Below are positions 32,527 through 40,275 of a stretch of 44,491 nt of DNA, in pieces. The notes under the pieces are model-generated. The model worked only from the letters and a program-made list of their open reading frames with translations, did not search any database and was not told the DNA's origin. Every line of letters starts with the position of its first letter. Positions within the stretch are counted from its first letter, which is position 1. Source of the DNA: Clostridiales bacterium (lineage in GTDB: Bacteria; Bacillota; Clostridia; Christensenellales; JAISNN01). A program made the translations under genes and the position numbers. The stretch covers positions 1 through 44,491 of the forward strand of contig JAITOU010000039.1 in the NCBI GenBank assembly GCA_031289755.1, read 5' to 3'.

Positions 32527-32616
32527 GACTATTTTTGCGGCTGTCAAGGCACTTTTGACGACGCATAGCCTATGCTATGTTAGGAAAAAGTAACGCAGGC
32601 AGACACAAAAATAGTC
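32527..32616. repeat. dispersed palindromic repeat, copy 2 (90 bp)
   Basis: Its ends are an exact 11-bp inverted repeat, GACTATTTTTG and CAAAAATAGTC apart from one or two internal positions. The reverse complement matches 20744-20817 over the core (TAGGCTATGCGTCGTCAAAA and flanks). It lies in the gap between two minus-strand genes. Confidence 0.7.
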
Positions 32617-32628
32617 AAAATACGCGTC

Positions 32629-34272
32629 CTAATAATCGATGTTTTTTGTTATAGGCTTTACGGACAGAATTGCGCCGTTTTTGCTTTGGGTGACTTGACT
32701 GCGGTAGCGTTCCATTGCGCCGTATTGCTTGTCGTTTCTCGTTATTATGCGTTTTTGTCTGATTTTAAAGTCCTTGACGTCAAAATTGAGCTTACCCTTT
32801 GTAAGGTCGATAGTTATCTTGTCGCCGTCTTTTAGATAGGCGAGTACGCCCCCCACGTAGGCTTCGTCGGACATATGGGCGAGAATCAATCCTTCCGCCG
32901 CGTTGTTTACTCTGCCGTCCGTTATAATAGGATTTGTCTTGGTCAAGCCGAGTCCTTTGAGAGCGGCGCAGGCTTTGTTGATTTCTCTCATGCCGGGAGA
33001 GCCTTTCGGTCCCTCGTAGCGTATGACGATGACGTCGCCGGGATTGATATAGCCCGAATATAAACCGCTTACGGCGTCCTCTTCGTTGTCGTATACTCTC
33101 GCAAGCCCGGAATGCTGATACATTTCTTCGGGAACGGCAGCCTTGCGGACAAGGCATTCGTCGTCCGTCAGATTGTTTTTTAGGACTAAGACGGCGTTTG
33201 TTTGAGTCTTAGCGGTATCGATGACGGCGGAAGCCGCCGGAGCTTGTGCGCGGTAGGCTTTTATGCGTTCGTCGATAGTTTTTCCGCTGAAAGTGAGAGC
33301 GGCGGTATTGATGAGCGACTTGTTAGCCAAAGCACTGAGAAGTGCCGACGCTCCGCCGTCCTTTATGACATCGTATACCGCTCCGAAAGGGGCGATAACG
33401 GGTGTTTTAGCCGAAAGCTCCGACAATAGCTTGTAGCTCAAATCAAAGCCGCATTCGGACGCGAGAGCAATGAGATTGAGTATGTCGTTGGTAGAGCCTC
33501 CGACGGACAAGCCGACCGTCAGAGCGTTGTAAAAAGAGTGTACCGATAAAACCTTACGGGGCAGTATCTGGTCTTTTAAAGCCTTTACAAGGGCTTTAAC
33601 GGCTTGCTTAATCATATCCTGCTTTTTAAAAGTGCTTATATTGAAGCGGCTATTATCGGGGAATGACAGTCCGAGAGCTTCGATGACGATAGGCAGGGTG
33701 TTGTCGTCCTGAGACGGCGACGCGCCGGTCTCCGACGGCAGGCTGTTCTCGATTTCGCCAAGCTCCGTGTCGCTCATTCTGCCGTTTTTGAGTAGGGAAA
33801 CGGCTTCGCGCACGGTGTTGAGATAGACCGCGCCGCCTTCGTATTCGGACGGAGCGTTGATACCCGGGGAGATAAAAAGACTCGGTATATTGACTCTGAC
33901 CGCTCCGAGCAGCAGTCCGGCGGCGGTGTTGCCGTCGTTAAAGAGCAGAATCATTCCGTCTAACTTGTTGACGTTGGCGCACAATTCCACGCTGTCGGCT
34001 ATCAATTCGCGCTGTAAGAGATTGTAGCCGCCGGTAAATTCCGAAGCCAAATCGCCGCATACCGACGCTACGGGGATAAGGGCTGGCGTCGCTCCTGCGA
34101 GCCGTATGCCGTTTCTTGCCGTTTCTTCCAACGCTTTGAGCGCGGCGGCGGACGGGAGCATTTCGTTATAAGGGCTTATGATGCCGATTAGCGGCTTTTT
34201 CAAATCGTCAATTCCGATACATTTCAACAATGCGCGGTTGGGCGCGCTTTCCGGACCTTCGGTAAGAATCAT
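32629..34272 (-). CDS. IlvD/Edd-family dehydratase homologue lacking Fe-S cysteines and catalytic serine
   Basis: A 547-aa, full-length member of the dihydroxyacid/phosphogluconate dehydratase family. Preserved family blocks are RELIADSVE (88-96), NIPSLFISPG (128-137), EALGLSFP (198-205), GGSTNDILNL (258-267) and GDVIVIRYEGPKGSPGM (412-428). The three cluster cysteines are absent: the first is PS (P40-S41) where the family has PC, the second is NDG (112-114) where CDK is expected, so the carbamylated lysine is also lost, and the third is GASPSQDDN near 183 where a GxC..M pattern is expected. The catalytic serine of DGRFSGG is N456 in TDGRVNNAAEG. The frame is intact with normal codons and has its own promoter, so it is not a decaying pseudogene. 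Whether it is a catalytically inactive or a changed enzyme is open. Confidence 0.88.
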   Translation of the reverse strand: MILTEGPESAPNRALLKCIGIDDLKKPLIGIISPYNEMLPSAAALKALEETARNGIRLAGATPALIPVASVCGDLASEFTGGYNLLQRELIADSVELCANVNKLDGMILLFNDGNTAAGLLLGAVRVNIPSLFISPGINAPSEYEGGAVYLNTVREAVSLLKNGRMSDTELGEIENSLPSETGASPSQDDNTLPIVIEALGLSFPDNSRFNISTFKKQDMIKQAVKALVKALKDQILPRKVLSVHSFYNALTVGLSVGGSTNDILNLIALASECGFDLSYKLLSELSAKTPVIAPFGAVYDVIKDGGASALLSALANKSLINTAALTFSGKTIDERIKAYRAQAPAASAVIDTAKTQTNAVLVLKNNLTDDECLVRKAAVPEEMYQHSGLARVYDNEEDAVSGLYSGYINPGDVIVIRYEGPKGSPGMREINKACAALKGLGLTKTNPIITDGRVNNAAEGLILAHMSDEAYVGGVLAYLKDGDKITIDLTKGKLNFDVKDFKIRQKRIITRNDKQYGAMERYRSQVTQSKNGAILSVKPITKNIDY

Positions 34273-34393
34273 GAAATATCTCCTAATATATTATTATTTC
34301 TATACCGCGCAAAAGCCGTAGGTTTTTGCGCAAAAGCAGACGCGGTGAAGGATAATTTTAAGCATAAAAACTTATCTGATTACCTATATGCAC

Positions 34394-34422
34394 ATTTTAA
34401 TGTATTAACGATAAAAAGTCAA
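34394..34422 (-). promoter_or_regulatory. promoter of the IlvD-like gene
   Basis: On the minus strand TTGACT (34422-34417), 17 nt, TAAAAT (34399-34394). The leader of about 115 nt contains a perfect 8-bp stem, GCGCAAAA/TTTTGCGC. An AGGAGAT ribosome site precedes ATG 34272. Confidence 0.75.
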
Positions 34423-34505
34423 GACTTTGCATTTCGGTTATCGTCAAAATTATCAATATTTTTTACTATTAAAAAAAACAAAATATTGATATTGCCGTCA
34501 TACGC

Positions 34506-34534
34506 TTGTAAAAAACCTTTAAATATAGTATAAT
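34506..34534 (+). promoter_or_regulatory. upstream promoter of ruvX
   Basis: TTGTAA (34506-34511), 17 nt, TATAAT (34529-34534), about 140 nt before the ruvX start. Confidence 0.55.
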
Positions 34535-34614
34535 TTAAAGAGTTTTTATTGGCTTGCAAGACAATATACCGACGCATTTTGCGTCCTATGCAGGCATGAT
34601 AGACTGTTTAAGCC

Positions 34615-34643
34615 TTGACTTTCGGCGATTTTGATATTATATG
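34615..34643 (+). promoter_or_regulatory. proximal promoter of ruvX
   Basis: TTGACT (34615-34620), 17 nt, TATATG (34638-34643). It would give a short leader of about 30 nt. It may act together with the upstream promoter. Confidence 0.5.
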
Positions 34644-34678
34644 CAAAAATAACGGGAATGTTACGGCGCGGAGGCTTT

Positions 34679-35101
34679 ATGTCCAAAAAGACCGGCTTGG
34701 ATATCGGCGATGTAAGGATAGGGGTTGCCGTCAGCGACCTTTTAGGACTTATTGCCAATCCCAGAGAAACCTATACAAGGCAAACCCCAAAAAAAGACGC
34801 CGAGTATTTTAAAAGCTTTGTAGAGAGAGAAGGAATAGACGAAATGGTTTTGGGTCTGCCCGTCAATATGGACGGCACTTCGGGCGAACGTGTAAAAATC
34901 GTCCGTGCCTACGGCGATATGCTTCAAGAGAATATTCCCGGCATCAAGATAAGCTATATGGACGAGCGTCTGACCACCGTTCAAGCCGAACGGTCGCTTA
35001 TCGCGTCCGATATGCGCCGCGACAAGCGCAAGCAGGTCATCGACCAGGTGGCGGCGTGCATTATTTTGCAGTCGCATCTCGATAAGCTAAGCAGGCGGTA
35101 A
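34679..35101 (+). CDS. ruvX: RuvX/YqgF putative pre-16S rRNA nuclease / Holliday junction resolvase
   Basis: A 140-aa RNase H-fold nuclease. It begins MSKKTGLDIGDVRIGVAVSD with the first catalytic aspartate, then LGLPVNMDGTSGERV, the second acidic cluster in YMDERLTTVQAE, and IDQVAACIILQ with the third. The family is thought to process the 5' end of 16S rRNA precursor and to resolve Holliday junctions. GGAGG lies 4 nt before ATG 34679; the open frame to 34631 is not supported. The DUF1292 gene 127 nt downstream is its usual neighbour in Firmicutes. Confidence 0.93.
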   Translation: MSKKTGLDIGDVRIGVAVSDLLGLIANPRETYTRQTPKKDAEYFKSFVEREGIDEMVLGLPVNMDGTSGERVKIVRAYGDMLQENIPGIKISYMDERLTTVQAERSLIASDMRRDKRKQVIDQVAACIILQSHLDKLSRR

Positions 35102-35228
35102 GGGCAACGCTCTTATTGACGGAGTAAGCCGTAAGGCAAAAGCAAATAACATTGTTATTAAACGGATTTAAGGAATATAACCTTGTCCGCAAAAATAAAA
35201 AATAAAAAAACAAACGGAGATTAACAAT

Positions 35229-35627
35229 ATGAAAGATAACGAAAAGAAAATTGAAGCGGAAGAGTTTGACGACCTCGAAGGCAGCGAGATAATCACCTTA
35301 TTTGACGAAGAATTAGGCAAAGAAGTGGACTTTGAAGAGGTTGCCGCGATAAATTACAAAGAAAAGCTCTATGTATTTTTGACGCCTGTCGAGCCTAACG
35401 ACGACATCGGCGAGGGCGAAGTGATAATCATGGAAGCCGTCGAGAACGACAACGACGACGAAGAAGAAACCCTTGTGCCGGTCACGGACGAAAAGCTTTT
35501 AAACGAGATTTTTGACGAATTTCAAAAGGAAATGGCGTCCTACGACGACGAATGCGGCTGCGGAGAATGTCACCCGTCTCACCATGACCATGACGGCTGC
35601 GGCGGCTGCGACGGCTGTGGGGAATAG
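35229..35627 (+). CDS. DUF1292 protein (YrzB-like) with a Cys/His-rich tail
   Basis: A 132-aa acidic protein. Residues about 15-70 (EIITLFDEELGKEVDFEEVAAINYKEKLYVFLTP) are the DUF1292 domain, of unknown function, found next to ruvX. A DEKLLNEIFDEFQKE segment follows, then a tail of 28 residues containing CGCGECHPSHHDHDGCGGCDGCGE, with 7 cysteines and 4 histidines. Such a tail suits a metal site and is not part of the domain. A GGAGATTAA ribosome site precedes the ATG. Confidence 0.85.
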   Translation: MKDNEKKIEAEEFDDLEGSEIITLFDEELGKEVDFEEVAAINYKEKLYVFLTPVEPNDDIGEGEVIIMEAVENDNDDEEETLVPVTDEKLLNEIFDEFQKEMASYDDECGCGECHPSHHDHDGCGGCDGCGE

Positions 35628-35669
35628 GCGAAGGCGAAGTCAACCCCCCGCAAATTAGATAAAATTTTC

Positions 35670-35704
35670 AGGCGGCGTCTTTTTCGCCGTAAACCGCCTT
35701 CTTG
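35670..35704 (+). terminator. possible terminator after the DUF1292 gene
   Basis: AGGCGG (35670) pairs with CCGCCT (35694-35699), with an alternative inner CGGCG/CGCCG stem, but no strong T tract follows. The rest of 35628-35848 shows nothing else. Confidence 0.35.
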
Positions 35705-35848
35705 TCTTGATAATAGCTCTGCTATTACCTACGCCAACAAGCCGCTTTACGACAAAAAATACTTGCTTAAAATTTCATCTTCTTCGCGTGGTGTCTCCTA
35801 AATCAAAACCATATCCGTCAATGAAAAGAATAAGTTTTTTAAAACATA

Positions 35849-35877
35849 TTGACATTCAATGCGATTTAACTTATAAT
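35849..35877 (+). promoter_or_regulatory. promoter of the 35961 gene
   Basis: TTGACA (35849-35854), 17 nt, TATAAT (35872-35877), perfect consensus. Just downstream two similar blocks (TATCATTAGGATATTATTG and TATCATTGTAATATTATG) form a direct repeat that could be an operator or a transcript structure. Confidence 0.8.
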
Positions 35878-35960
35878 ATCATTAGGATATTATTGTAGTA
35901 TCATTGTAATATTATGCGTTTTTGCTTTAAAAAAATCGCGATAACGGAAGGGTGTGACTT

Positions 35961-36725
35961 ATGGCTCTGTATTTCTCTAAAAAAGAATTTAACGACGACG
36001 AATGGGCGGAAGGCGAATATTATGTCCGTCCAAAGGTAAGCGATTCGATTTTTTCCGTATTGTCAAACGACAGCGATGCTTTATCCGACGACGACGCCTT
36101 TGAGGATTTCGGCGAATTTGGTATGCCCGAAGGCTACGAATACAGAGACGGTTGGATATATGTCGGCGAAAACAAAGAAGCCGTCAAGGACGACTATTAC
36201 CACAGCCTTACGCCGGAATTGCAAGCGGAGTTTAAGGATTTGTTTATCGACAGAAACCGCCTTGTCATTTCGAGATGTCCGGCTTATCTGATAGACGGCG
36301 ACAACACGATATTTTTTCAGCTGATATTCTCGTACATAACAAGATACAGGAAGATTATTTCCGTCGAATTGCTCGAAAGCCTTTATGATTATCTCTTTTC
36401 CAAGTTTATCGAAAACCCTAAGCTGTTGACCAAGCTCAACGACAAGCTCATAAGGATATATTTTGCAAGACGTGCGGAGTCGGACAATCTCAAAAAGTGC
36501 GAAGAAAAATGCCGCGAGGACATCGCCTTTAATCTCGAATACATTCCCGATTATCCGTCTTATCTCGACTCATACAAAAGACTTGTCATTATATTAGAGA
36601 ACCGCAATGATTTTGAAGAAGCAAAGGCTTTTTGCGAAAGGGCGATACATCTCGGTCTTACCGACCGTACCAAGTCCGACTATGTCGGCCGCTTAGAAAA
36701 AATCAACAAAAAACAGGCGCTTTGA
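35961..36725 (+). CDS. hypothetical protein with an acidic N-terminus and helical repeats
   Basis: A 254-aa cytoplasmic protein I do not recognise. The first 75 residues are acidic and Ser/Asp-rich (SNDSDALSDDDAFEDFGEF). The remainder (from LTPELQAEFKDLFI) is helical and may form a repeat fold; the end, LENRNDFEEAKAFCERAIHLGL, has the spacing of a TPR-like helix pair. No signal peptide or membrane segment. It has its own consensus promoter. Confidence 0.65.
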   Translation: MALYFSKKEFNDDEWAEGEYYVRPKVSDSIFSVLSNDSDALSDDDAFEDFGEFGMPEGYEYRDGWIYVGENKEAVKDDYYHSLTPELQAEFKDLFIDRNRLVISRCPAYLIDGDNTIFFQLIFSYITRYRKIISVELLESLYDYLFSKFIENPKLLTKLNDKLIRIYFARRAESDNLKKCEEKCREDIAFNLEYIPDYPSYLDSYKRLVIILENRNDFEEAKAFCERAIHLGLTDRTKSDYVGRLEKINKKQAL

Positions 36726-36868
36726 TTTACTTATTAAACGTTTTTTCTGGGTAAATGTCAGCCGTCAAAAGCATATACCTTGATTGACTTCGGGTAAATT
36801 TTATCTCTTGTCAGCTTCGGCGGAGAAGTTTTCACCGCCTTTAATCATTATATAAGGAGCGTAATTAC

Positions 36869-37825
36869 ATGAAAAAAAAGATTCTTAGCGCGCTTGTCAT
36901 CGTACTTCTCATAGTAGCGGTCATGGGCGGCGGTTTCGGGGCATTTCTTTTGGTTATAACCGAAAAAGGTGTCGACCTGCCGTTAGACGGCTATTCTTAT
37001 CCGCTTTTGTTAAAAGCCAACGGCTGGGAAGAGACAATGAACGTCGATTTTTCGACCATAACGTCCTTGGACGATTTGGCGGCGGCGCATTGGTTTCCGA
37101 CAAAGCACGGACTCAGAAAGGAAGAATATTGGTGTCCCGACATGATAGATTTCAGCGATGCGGAAGCATTGATTATACATTCCGAGAAAAGCGCCGCTCA
37201 TGTATGCTCGGACGATAAATGTCCGTTAAACGGCATATTCACAGGCGGTATCGAGACGCGTTCCGTCGCAGGCGGCAGTGACGTGCCGTTTACACAGGCT
37301 TTCGGATATTTTGAAGCGGAAGTACAAGTCCCGACGGGAACGGGAATGTGGTCGGCGTTTTGGCTTCAATCCGACAATATGGGTCGCGTAGGCGACCAAG
37401 GAAAGGACGGAAGCGAGATAGATATATACGAGTCTTCTTTCATAAAAAACCCTACTTTTAGCGGCAACGCTCTTCATTACGACACCTACGAATGGCCGCG
37501 TTATCAGTCCTACGGCAAGGTCAGCGACACAAAGGTAAATCTTTACGACGGTCAATACCACAGATACGGCTTGCTCTGGACACCCGAAGAATATGTCTTC
37601 TTTGTTGACGGCGTACCCGTCTGGGCGACGGCTTTCGGCGGAGTTTCACGCACGGCGGAGTATCTGCGTCTGACTGTTGAGATACGCACCGGCGGTATCG
37701 GTCCTTACGGACAGGACATCGGCGAATTTGAAAACCGCGCCGACGGCTCTAACGATTTCAAAATCAAGAGCGTCGTCGTCTATCAAAACGACAGCTTTAA
37801 GTCGGAGATAAGAACGTACGCGTAA
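36869..37825 (+). CDS. glycoside hydrolase family 16, membrane-anchored or secreted
   Basis: A 318-aa protein. Residues 4-33 are a signal anchor (ILSALVIVLLIVAVMGGGFGAF). The GH16 catalytic motif is GSEIDIYES with E183, D185 and E188, preceded by FGYFEAEVQVPTGTGMWSAFWLQ and followed by HRYGLLWTPEEYVFFVDG, all typical of the jelly-roll fold. GH16 enzymes cleave beta-1,3- or mixed-linkage glucans, galactans or agar-like polymers; the substrate is not predictable. AAGGAG precedes the ATG. Unlinked to the uronate locus, it ends in its own terminator. Confidence 0.88.
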   Translation: MKKKILSALVIVLLIVAVMGGGFGAFLLVITEKGVDLPLDGYSYPLLLKANGWEETMNVDFSTITSLDDLAAAHWFPTKHGLRKEEYWCPDMIDFSDAEALIIHSEKSAAHVCSDDKCPLNGIFTGGIETRSVAGGSDVPFTQAFGYFEAEVQVPTGTGMWSAFWLQSDNMGRVGDQGKDGSEIDIYESSFIKNPTFSGNALHYDTYEWPRYQSYGKVSDTKVNLYDGQYHRYGLLWTPEEYVFFVDGVPVWATAFGGVSRTAEYLRLTVEIRTGGIGPYGQDIGEFENRADGSNDFKIKSVVVYQNDSFKSEIRTYA

Positions 37826-37871
37826 CAAAAATTAAAGAACGTGTGCATAACAAAAAAATAAGCTATTTTAA

Positions 37872-37904
37872 AAAGGGTTGTCTTAAATGCACAGCCCTTT
37901 TTTT
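37872..37904 (+). terminator. terminator of the GH16 gene
   Basis: AAAGGGTTGT pairs with ACAGCCCTTT (one wobble), then TTTT. Its T tract is the first part of a 36-bp repeat. Confidence 0.85.
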
Positions 37905-38000
37905 ATAATCAAAATATAGGTGACGGCGTAGGAAATTGTGCCGTCGCCGCAATGCGTACTGTCGCTTTTTTTATAATCAAAATATAGGTGACGGCGTAGG
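37897..38000 (+). repeat. pair of identical 36-bp direct repeats
   Basis: The copies at 37897-37932 and 37965-38000 both begin CTTTTTTTATAATC and end GGTGACGGCGTAGG. They are 68 nt apart. The first copy starts in the T tract of the GH16 terminator, suggesting that a terminator end was copied. Confidence 0.85.
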
Positions 38001-38131
38001 GGCGGATTTCATATCCGCCTTACGCACGGTATGTTTGAATTGGGGCGGATTCCATATCCGCCTTACCACAGTACGTTTGAATTGTAGGGGCGGATTCTAT
38101 ATCCGTCTATGCACAGTAGGTTTGAATTGTA
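37999..38131 (+). repeat. three tandem units of 43-45 bp, each with a palindrome
   Basis: Units begin at 37999, 38042 and 38087 with GGGGCGGATT, followed by a palindromic CATATCCGCC and TTTGAATTG. GGCGGAT..ATCCGCC forms a hairpin in each. A diverged fourth unit, GGGGCGCCGC, starts at 38132. The period is too regular, and the spacers too similar, for a CRISPR array. Confidence 0.8.
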
Positions 38132-38240
38132 GGGGCGCCGCTTGCTGCGCCCGTAATCCTATGCAAAACGGGAGCAGCAGAAACACAACCAAACAATTAA
38201 CCGCACACCTACGCAAAACGGGCGCAGCAAGCGGCGCCCC
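38132..38240. repeat. 22-bp perfect inverted repeat
   Basis: The 22 bases at 38132-38153 (starting GGGGCGCCGCTTGCTGCG) are the exact reverse complement of 38219-38240. The 65 nt between contain two further similar runs (AAAACGGG...). Confidence 0.85.
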
Positions 38241-38382
38241 ATCTGCGTTCAATTAAGGAATTTTCGGGATAAATGTTATGTCGAAAAGACAAAACGTTGC
38301 CGTTATTCCGGTATAAATTACACCTTTTTAACACTGCAATGTTAGCTTAAAAGGGACTTATTTTCCTTAATTGAACGCAGAT
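38241..38382. repeat. 20-bp perfect inverted repeat enclosing about 100 nt
   Basis: ATCTGCGTTCAATTAAGGAA (38241-38260) is matched by its reverse complement at 38363-38382. Each arm is next to a GCGGCGCCCC block, but the two GCGGCGCCCC blocks are in the same orientation. The enclosed 100 nt shows no ORF. Confidence 0.85.
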
Positions 38383-38393
38383 GAAGCGGCGCC

Positions 38394-38491
38394 CCTACAA
38401 TAGAACCGTATATGCGCGTAAAACGATTTTTTCTGCAAAATCTCTTTTTGCGGTTTTTCCTACAATACAACCGTATATGCGCGTAAAACGA
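38394..38491 (+). repeat. two 33-bp direct repeats with one mismatch
   Basis: 38394-38426 and 38459-38491 both read CCTACAATA(G/C)AACC and end in GCGCGTAAAACGA. Confidence 0.85.
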
Positions 38492-38525
38492 ACGCATACC
38501 TGCAATATTCCTGCAATTCATCATA

Positions 38526-38563
38526 AAAAATCGGGTTCTCTTATCAAAGACAACCCGATTTTT
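38526..38563. terminator. bidirectional terminator at the end of the pot operon
   Basis: AAAAATCGGGTT pairs with AACCCGATTTTT, with T tracts on both strands. It ends the minus-strand potABCD transcript, 75 nt beyond potD. Confidence 0.85.
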
Positions 38564-38566
38564 TTG

Positions 38567-38646
38567 TGTAAATGTTATTAAATACTACCTTTTGTAATGT
38601 TATTAAATACTACTTTCTTTTGTAATATCATTACATACTACTTTTT
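38567..38646. repeat. three tandem 26-28-bp units overlapping the potD stop
   Basis: Units start at 38567, 38593 and 38621 with TGTAA, and contain TTATTAAATACTAC or the diverged CATTACATACTAC. The TAG stop of potD (38638-38640) lies in the third unit. Confidence 0.75.
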
Positions 38647-40182
38647 GTCGGGGGGAATAAATTCGTCGTCGTCGTCGTCGGGCAGTTGTTGTTTTGTCGG
38701 TTCGGACGGTTGAGTGTCTTTGGGTTCGGTCGGCTTCTCGGGTGCGGCGGCGGTGTTAGCCGATTGAGCCGGAGCGGTTTTTGCGTCCTTGCTTTTTACA
38801 AGGTTAGGAAATTTTTTGCCGATAAAGGCGAGTATTTGTTTTTTGTATTTTATGATAAAGAAAGCCGCTGCGATGAGCAGTACGCCGACGATTATCAAGG
38901 CTATCGCCCAGCCCGGAAAATCTGTTCCGCGTGTTTCTAACCATAAGTCGTTAAATTTTTGTGTGTAGTCACCGTAGTCGTACATTATAGCGCATCTGGT
39001 GTTGATATAATCATATTCCGGATACATTATCTCGCTTATGCCGTATAATTCTCCGACAACATTATATGTGTCGTTGTCACCGAAGAAGAAGTAAGCTACG
39101 TTTTGGGAACCTCTTTGTTTGTTTAAATACTCGTGTTCGGTATCTTCGCCCACCATGTATTTGTATATAGGATTGCTGCCATCTGTTCCTTGTCCGGCTA
39201 TTACGCTGGTGTAGCCGATATAGCTCATATTCTGAACGGCGTTCGCCGGGTCGGAGATGAAGTTGATAAAGTCGTATATAAGCTGCTCGTCCGCTTTATG
39301 GTTTTTGGGTATAGCAAGACCGTCCATAAATACGTTGTTTCCTTCCGTCGGCAAAGCGAAGGCAAGGTCGATGTCGTTGTCTTCGGCGTCCCATATAGAC
39401 GTATAGGCGTCGCCGCTCCACATGAGTGCGAGTGAATTTTTGTTGCTCTTTGCCATAGTATTTTTGGCTTTGTCTACCTCGAATTTCGGCTTGACGGCTT
39501 CTTTTTGTTTGAGCATAGCGTCTTTAAGCCTTGCCAAAAGGTCGTCGTCCTTTTTTGATAAAATATTTTGAACGCTTGTACCGCTTGCAATTTCATTCTG
39601 ATACGCATATATAGATAGAGCGGCAAAGGTATCTCTGATACTGTCCTTCATATATACTTGATTTTTGAAGTCGGTATCGAAGAGAATATTCCAAGAGTTG
39701 ATTTCGGCGTCGGTTTTGTTTTTTGCCGCGACATTTGTTTGGTTATAGAGTATTCCCATTAAGCCCCACATATAGCCAACGGCGTATTTGTCGCCGTCGT
39801 TAGATATAATCGGGTTAAATTTTTCTTCAATAAAAGGCGAAACATTAGCATAATAAGTAGCCGCCTTAGTTTCGTCTATCGCTTGTAAAACGTCGGCTTC
39901 GATGAGCTTTTGAATCATATAATCGGAAGGGCATACAAGGTCGTATTCTTCCTTCGCGTCGGTAAGCTGAGTGTACATTATTTCGTTTGTATCAAATTCG
40001 TCATATATGACGGTCGCGCCGTATTGCTCTTCAAAGGCGGTGATAAGGTCGGGGTCGATATAGTCGGCCCAATTGTATATACGCAATACCTTACCCGTAG
40101 GGTTTTGCGGCGTACAAGCTGCCAGGATAGGCAACAAGAGCGCGGCGATGATAAAAAGTACCAGGAATTTGGTTTTTTTCAT
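38638..40182 (-). CDS. potD: spermidine/putrescine-binding lipoprotein PotD with an extra C-terminal membrane segment
   Basis: A 514-aa substrate-binding protein. Lipobox LAAC after a hydrophobic signal; mature start LRIYNWADYIDPDLITAFEEQYGATVIYDEF matches PotD/PotF. Polyamine-binding proteins are usually about 350 residues. Here a membrane helix lies at about 420-443 (GWAIALIIVGVLLIAAAFFII), followed by a positive KYKKQ and an acidic, Pro-rich, low-complexity tail to 514 (DDDDDEFIPPDKK). The protein would thus be anchored twice, with the tail inside. It lies 93 nt after potC and is last in the operon. Confidence 0.9.
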   Translation of the reverse strand: MKKTKFLVLFIIAALLLPILAACTPQNPTGKVLRIYNWADYIDPDLITAFEEQYGATVIYDEFDTNEIMYTQLTDAKEEYDLVCPSDYMIQKLIEADVLQAIDETKAATYYANVSPFIEEKFNPIISNDGDKYAVGYMWGLMGILYNQTNVAAKNKTDAEINSWNILFDTDFKNQVYMKDSIRDTFAALSIYAYQNEIASGTSVQNILSKKDDDLLARLKDAMLKQKEAVKPKFEVDKAKNTMAKSNKNSLALMWSGDAYTSIWDAEDNDIDLAFALPTEGNNVFMDGLAIPKNHKADEQLIYDFINFISDPANAVQNMSYIGYTSVIAGQGTDGSNPIYKYMVGEDTEHEYLNKQRGSQNVAYFFFGDNDTYNVVGELYGISEIMYPEYDYINTRCAIMYDYGDYTQKFNDLWLETRGTDFPGWAIALIIVGVLLIAAAFFIIKYKKQILAFIGKKFPNLVKSKDAKTAPAQSANTAAAPEKPTEPKDTQPSEPTKQQLPDDDDDEFIPPDKK

Positions 40183-40211
40183 TTTTTTTGTTTGCTCCTT
40201 AAAATGTTTAT

Positions 40212-40250
40212 TTATTTCTTAAAGCCCTGCGGCTTTTTAAAATTGTATAT
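40212..40250 (-). pseudogene. vestige of a second potC 3' end
   Basis: On the minus strand the bases encode IYNFKKPQGFKK followed by a stop, and the previous codons loosely continue the match (ADILLH). The end of potC, 26 nt upstream, reads LLIYNFKKSQDSKK. The DNA similarity covers about 40 nt. It has no start and is not a gene. Confidence 0.6.
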
Positions 40251-40275
40251 ATGCAAAAGAATATCGGCAGGACGT

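Noticed and set aside
32629..34272. Calling this gene ilvD or edd
   Set aside because: All cluster cysteines and the catalytic serine are missing, so a dehydratase function cannot be assumed.
34345..34533. 62-aa ORF upstream of ruvX
   Set aside because: It lies over the divergent IlvD-like promoter and the ruvX promoter, lacks a ribosome site and has no coding character.
37999..38240. Possible CRISPR array (evenly spaced repeats)
   Set aside because: The whole 43-45-bp unit repeats, including the part that would be a spacer; there are only three or four units, and no cas genes nearby.
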